DNA from: Asaia lannensis NBRC 102526
GTDB lineage: Bacteria; Pseudomonadota; Alphaproteobacteria; Acetobacterales; Acetobacteraceae
Assembly: GCF_024054035.1 (NCBI RefSeq)
Contig: NZ_JAMXQU010000015.1
Span: forward strand, 1-54,230
Length of the DNA stretch: 54,230 bases
Direction: 5' to 3'
The notes under the pieces are model-generated. The model saw nothing but the letters and a program-made list of their open reading frames with translations. It made no database searches and was not told the DNA's origin. Below are positions 52,099 to 54,230 of this stretch, in pieces (the first letter of the stretch is position 1; each line of letters opens with the position of its first letter). The position numbers and the translations under genes were made by a program.

Positions 52099-53688
52099 AT
52101 GCGAGAGCGGGTTTTCTCCAAAACTCTTCTCCATTCTGGAGAAGCGTGTTTGCTTCGTCTTGTGAAAAGCCACTACCATTTTCGCAGGGTGGTCCCGGTC
52201 GCAATACGCGACGTGGTGGGCAAGCGTGAGCTTTGGTTCAGCCTTCATACCGCCGAGAGGTTTACAGCCAAAGGACGTGCGTCTTACCTTTATGGGCAGA
52301 CATCAATCCTGTTCCAGAGAGCCCTCTTTATGACTCCCGCTGAAGTCGCTCAGCTCCTGAAAGAACAGGCAGAAGCCTATGAGGCCATACTTCTCGCAGA
52401 GCGTAAGGAAGCCGAACTTGCTCGCGCCGAGCATCTGCTTCAAAGACTTCAGGACCACACGAGATCCAAAAGCCAGATAGACAAGATGGTCTCTGCCTAT
52501 GAGGAGCTATCGAAGATACTGGACCTTCACGCTATCCGTGTGAGCCTTCGTGAAAACATGCTTCAAGAGCGGATTGATGACCTCAAGAGTATCATCTCCG
52601 AGATTGCCAGACCAACCGCACAGCCTCTGCCTTCCGCCTTACCCGAGGAAAAGCCAGAAACGCGTCCCAAAGGGATTCGCAAAGCCAAGCTTCCCATCTC
52701 AACGGTCGTGACCAAACATCTTGAGGGTAAGAAAGTCAGCAGTCATACCATCAAAAACGCGAAGAAGACCCTGCAACTCTTCATATCCTGCTTTGGTGAT
52801 ATGGATGTCAGAGACATCAACGGAAGCACCGTGGGTGATTTCAGGGATGCGCTTCTCTCCCTCCCCACCGTTCATGGCAGAGGGCGCAAAGGTCTCTCCA
52901 TTCAGGAGGAGATTGACAGGGTTCTAAGCGAAGAGCTGGAAACCATTGCTCCCAAAACAGTGAAAAATCACTTCTCCCGTATCTCTCCGGCATGGGCAGA
53001 TTTGGTTCGTCGTGAGGTTGTTTCACGCAACCCGTGGCAAGGTTGGGACTTCGATACAACCCAGAAGGTTATCCGGCGCGCCTGGACAGAGCAGGAACTG
53101 ACGACCCTCATAACAACGCGATGGGAACGAACCGCCATCAGCGAAAGAACGTTTCGGGGCATGGTGACGATGGCTCTATACACCGGCATGCGACTCGGAG
53201 AAATCGCCAACCTCCGCAACGAGGATATTATCGAAAAAGATGGCACCCTCTGCTTTGTGATTGGCCCGCATGACGATGGATGGAAGCCCAAGACTCCGGC
53301 AGGCATACGGGTCGTCCCGGTTCATTCAGAGCTGATGAGATTCGGCATAATGGATTACATGAAGAAGGGTGAGAAATATCTCTTCTCCGAACTGAGAGGG
53401 TCAGATGTTCGCTCTCGTGGCCAAACATTTGCCAATGAGTTTTCGAAACACAAAACCAGTCTTGGCCTGCCTCTAGCCGTAACGTTTCACGGCTTCCGCC
53501 ATACAGTCTCGACACGTTTACGAAATGTCAGAGCAGACATCCGAGAGGTGTGGATTGATGCTCTGCTGGGGCATGAAGCCTCCCATAAATCCATGGGTAC
53601 ATTGAACTACCTTTCAGGCATCGACATCGAGAATCTCCACGAGGTCGTGGAAAACATCCGGTACCCGATGGAAATATTCACCATATAA
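52099..53688 (+). CDS. tyrosine-type site-specific recombinase (integrase)
   Basis: 529 aa phage/island integrase. The N-terminal region begins FSKTLLHSGEACLL, followed by FRRVVPVAIRDVVGKRELWFSL, then a coiled-coil linker (about 90-180). A core-binding domain covers about 200-320 and a catalytic domain 340-520. The active site is complete: Arg365 in TGMRLGEIANL, His464 and Arg467 in HGFRH, His492 in LLGHEAS and Tyr504 in NYLSG. The ATG is 39 bp from the tRNA-Ser end. GC content is visibly lower than in trpF/pyrF, a sign of acquisition. The long linker makes it larger than lambda integrase. Confidence 0.93.
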   Translation: MRERVFSKTLLHSGEACLLRLVKSHYHFRRVVPVAIRDVVGKRELWFSLHTAERFTAKGRASYLYGQTSILFQRALFMTPAEVAQLLKEQAEAYEAILLAERKEAELARAEHLLQRLQDHTRSKSQIDKMVSAYEELSKILDLHAIRVSLRENMLQERIDDLKSIISEIARPTAQPLPSALPEEKPETRPKGIRKAKLPISTVVTKHLEGKKVSSHTIKNAKKTLQLFISCFGDMDVRDINGSTVGDFRDALLSLPTVHGRGRKGLSIQEEIDRVLSEELETIAPKTVKNHFSRISPAWADLVRREVVSRNPWQGWDFDTTQKVIRRAWTEQELTTLITTRWERTAISERTFRGMVTMALYTGMRLGEIANLRNEDIIEKDGTLCFVIGPHDDGWKPKTPAGIRVVPVHSELMRFGIMDYMKKGEKYLFSELRGSDVRSRGQTFANEFSKHKTSLGLPLAVTFHGFRHTVSTRLRNVRADIREVWIDALLGHEASHKSMGTLNYLSGIDIENLHEVVENIRYPMEIFTI

Positions 53689-53711
53689 ACAAACATGCCT
53701 GTCCGGGTGAT

Positions 53712-53764
53712 ATACTCCCTCTTACAGCCAGAAATTGACCCAGACCGGCTGTAGGAAGGAGTAT
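53712..53764 (+). promoter_or_regulatory. 18-bp hairpin enclosing a ribosome-binding site
   Basis: Arms 53712-53729 and 53747-53764 pair over 18 positions with one mismatch and one G-U pair, with a 17-base loop. The 3' arm contains AGGAAGGAG, the ribosome-binding site of the 31-codon ORF that starts at 53769. As RNA the site would be hidden, so translation might depend on opening the hairpin. It also lies just after the integrase stop, where it could act as its transcript end; no T run follows. Confidence 0.6.
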
Positions 53765-53768
53765 CAGG

Positions 53769-53864
53769 ATGATTTGCACCACTGACAGACAGTATACATC
53801 ATTTATCGCATCTCCGGGCTTTGCGTGGGGAATGCGTAGGATGATGTGCAATATGAAGAGATAG
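53769..53864 (+). CDS. 31-codon small ORF behind the hairpin
   Basis: ATG preceded at 8 bp by an AGGAAGGAG ribosome-binding site. It encodes a 31-residue peptide beginning MICTTDRQY and ending with a Met/Arg/Lys-rich tail. Its last 19 bases overlap the start of the next ORF in another frame, the layout of a leader peptide or coupling ORF. Whether the peptide has a role of its own is unknown. Confidence 0.4.
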   Translation: MICTTDRQYTSFIASPGFAWGMRRMMCNMKR

Positions 53865-54230
53865 AGAGTTATATAAAAACCGACAGGCCAGATATCTGGC
53901 GCAGGCTGTATCCCCTGCATGGGTTCTACAAAGACCAAATCACACAAATAACCGCAGAAAACTGCGTCTTTCTTGCCTGTTACGAAGAGGCTGAACAGGT
54001 CGCCCGTGAGGTCATCGCATGGGTTGAGACACAACCAGACGACCTGGTTTCAGGCTTCGACCTTCTCTCCCAATCTCACGCCGAGCTGAAAGAACTCAGA
54101 CGAATCACCGGGCGTGTCTTTACACGCAAGGCCAACAGGTTACGGCGCAATCTCCGCAGGGTCATTGGTCTACATCCAGAAGACGACGAGGTTCAACAGG
54201 ACTTCGATTACGCCAGAACCGCAAGCGCCA
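53846..54230 (+). CDS. partial unknown ORF, truncated by the window edge
   Basis: GTG at 53846 (AGGA five bases upstream, an in-frame TAG just before it) followed by 128 uninterrupted codons to the edge. It reads VQYEEIESYIKTDRPDIW, then LYPLHGFYKDQITQ, a CVFLACYEEAEQVAREVI helix, a basic RKANRLRRNLRRVIG segment and an acidic tail. Soluble and helical by appearance; no family recognised. It starts inside the preceding small ORF, so expression of the two may be linked. As cargo next to the integrase it belongs to the integrated element. Confidence 0.5.
   Translation, partial: MQYEEIESYIKTDRPDIWRRLYPLHGFYKDQITQITAENCVFLACYEEAEQVAREVIAWVETQPDDLVSGFDLLSQSHAELKELRRITGRVFTRKANRLRRNLRRVIGLHPEDDEVQQDFDYARTASA

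Noticed and set aside
53678-54034. 118-codon antisense frame after the integrase with hydrophobic stretches
   Set aside because: It runs opposite the hairpin, small ORF and partial ORF and has no ribosome-binding site; its hydrophobic look comes from the AT-rich complement.

Overview
The window looks like chromosomal DNA of an acetic acid bacterium (Alphaproteobacteria, Acetobacteraceae). This rests on the alphaproteobacterial order zapA / 6S-like RNA / 5-formyl-THF cyclo-ligase, a near-complete hopanoid (hpn) cluster, EF-P with its beta-lysylation enzymes, alphaproteobacterial small families (DUF3126, DUF2939), a GC-rich base composition, and many ATGA/GTGA start-stop overlaps. The genus cannot be fixed from the sequence alone. 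Almost everything is core chromosome. Only the last ~2.2 kb, after a tRNA-Ser gene, looks mobile.

Layout. (1) 49-2161, minus: YmdB-type phosphoesterase, 5-formyl-THF cyclo-ligase, a candidate 6S RNA, zapA and a small coiled-coil gene. (2) 2232-4350: an unknown gene, a divergent ThiE-like protein and two lipoprotein genes (fasciclin; Gly/Trp/Tyr-rich). (3) 4464-8345: epmA, epmB and efp, a translation-factor modification module, with a secreted nuclease gene lying between epmB and efp. (4) 8474-12616: inositol-monophosphatase-family gene, then a three-gene envelope operon (OmpA-like, MotA/ExbB-like, MotB/OmpA-like). (5) 12722-22593, all plus: lepA, a glycosyltransferase, AsmA, a lipoprotein phosphodiesterase, a purine permease and an M20 amidohydrolase.

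(6) 22943-34941: hopanoid region. hpnA-hpnB-hpnC and hpnD-hpnE-shc-hpnG run on the minus strand. They are separated by two oppositely oriented genes, a periplasmic cupin and an aminotransferase carrying a twin-arginine signal. hpnL diverges from hpnA and is coupled to a prephenate dehydrogenase gene. HpnC, HpnD and HpnE convert farnesyl diphosphate to squalene; Shc cyclises it to hopene; HpnG acts on adenosylhopane; HpnA, HpnB and HpnL are hopanoid-associated. hpnH is not next to hpnG.

(7) 35282-42848: pyruvate kinase, an SH3-domain secreted protein, a ThiF/MoeB-type enzyme coupled to a DsrE-like protein, DUF2939, a GT2 glycosyltransferase, DUF3126 and two exported proteins. (8) 42829-49978, minus: an unknown gene, secB, a 1003-residue protein with five N-terminal repeats, an M20 dipeptidase, and the overlapping vitamin B6 genes pdxA-pdxJ. 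(9) 50158-51951: lapA-like, pyrF, trpF. (10) 51969-54230: tRNA-Ser(GGA) followed 39 bp later by a tyrosine integrase of lower GC than its neighbours. After it come a long hairpin covering a ribosome-binding site, a 31-codon ORF and a truncated unknown ORF running off the edge. This is the left end of an integrated element.
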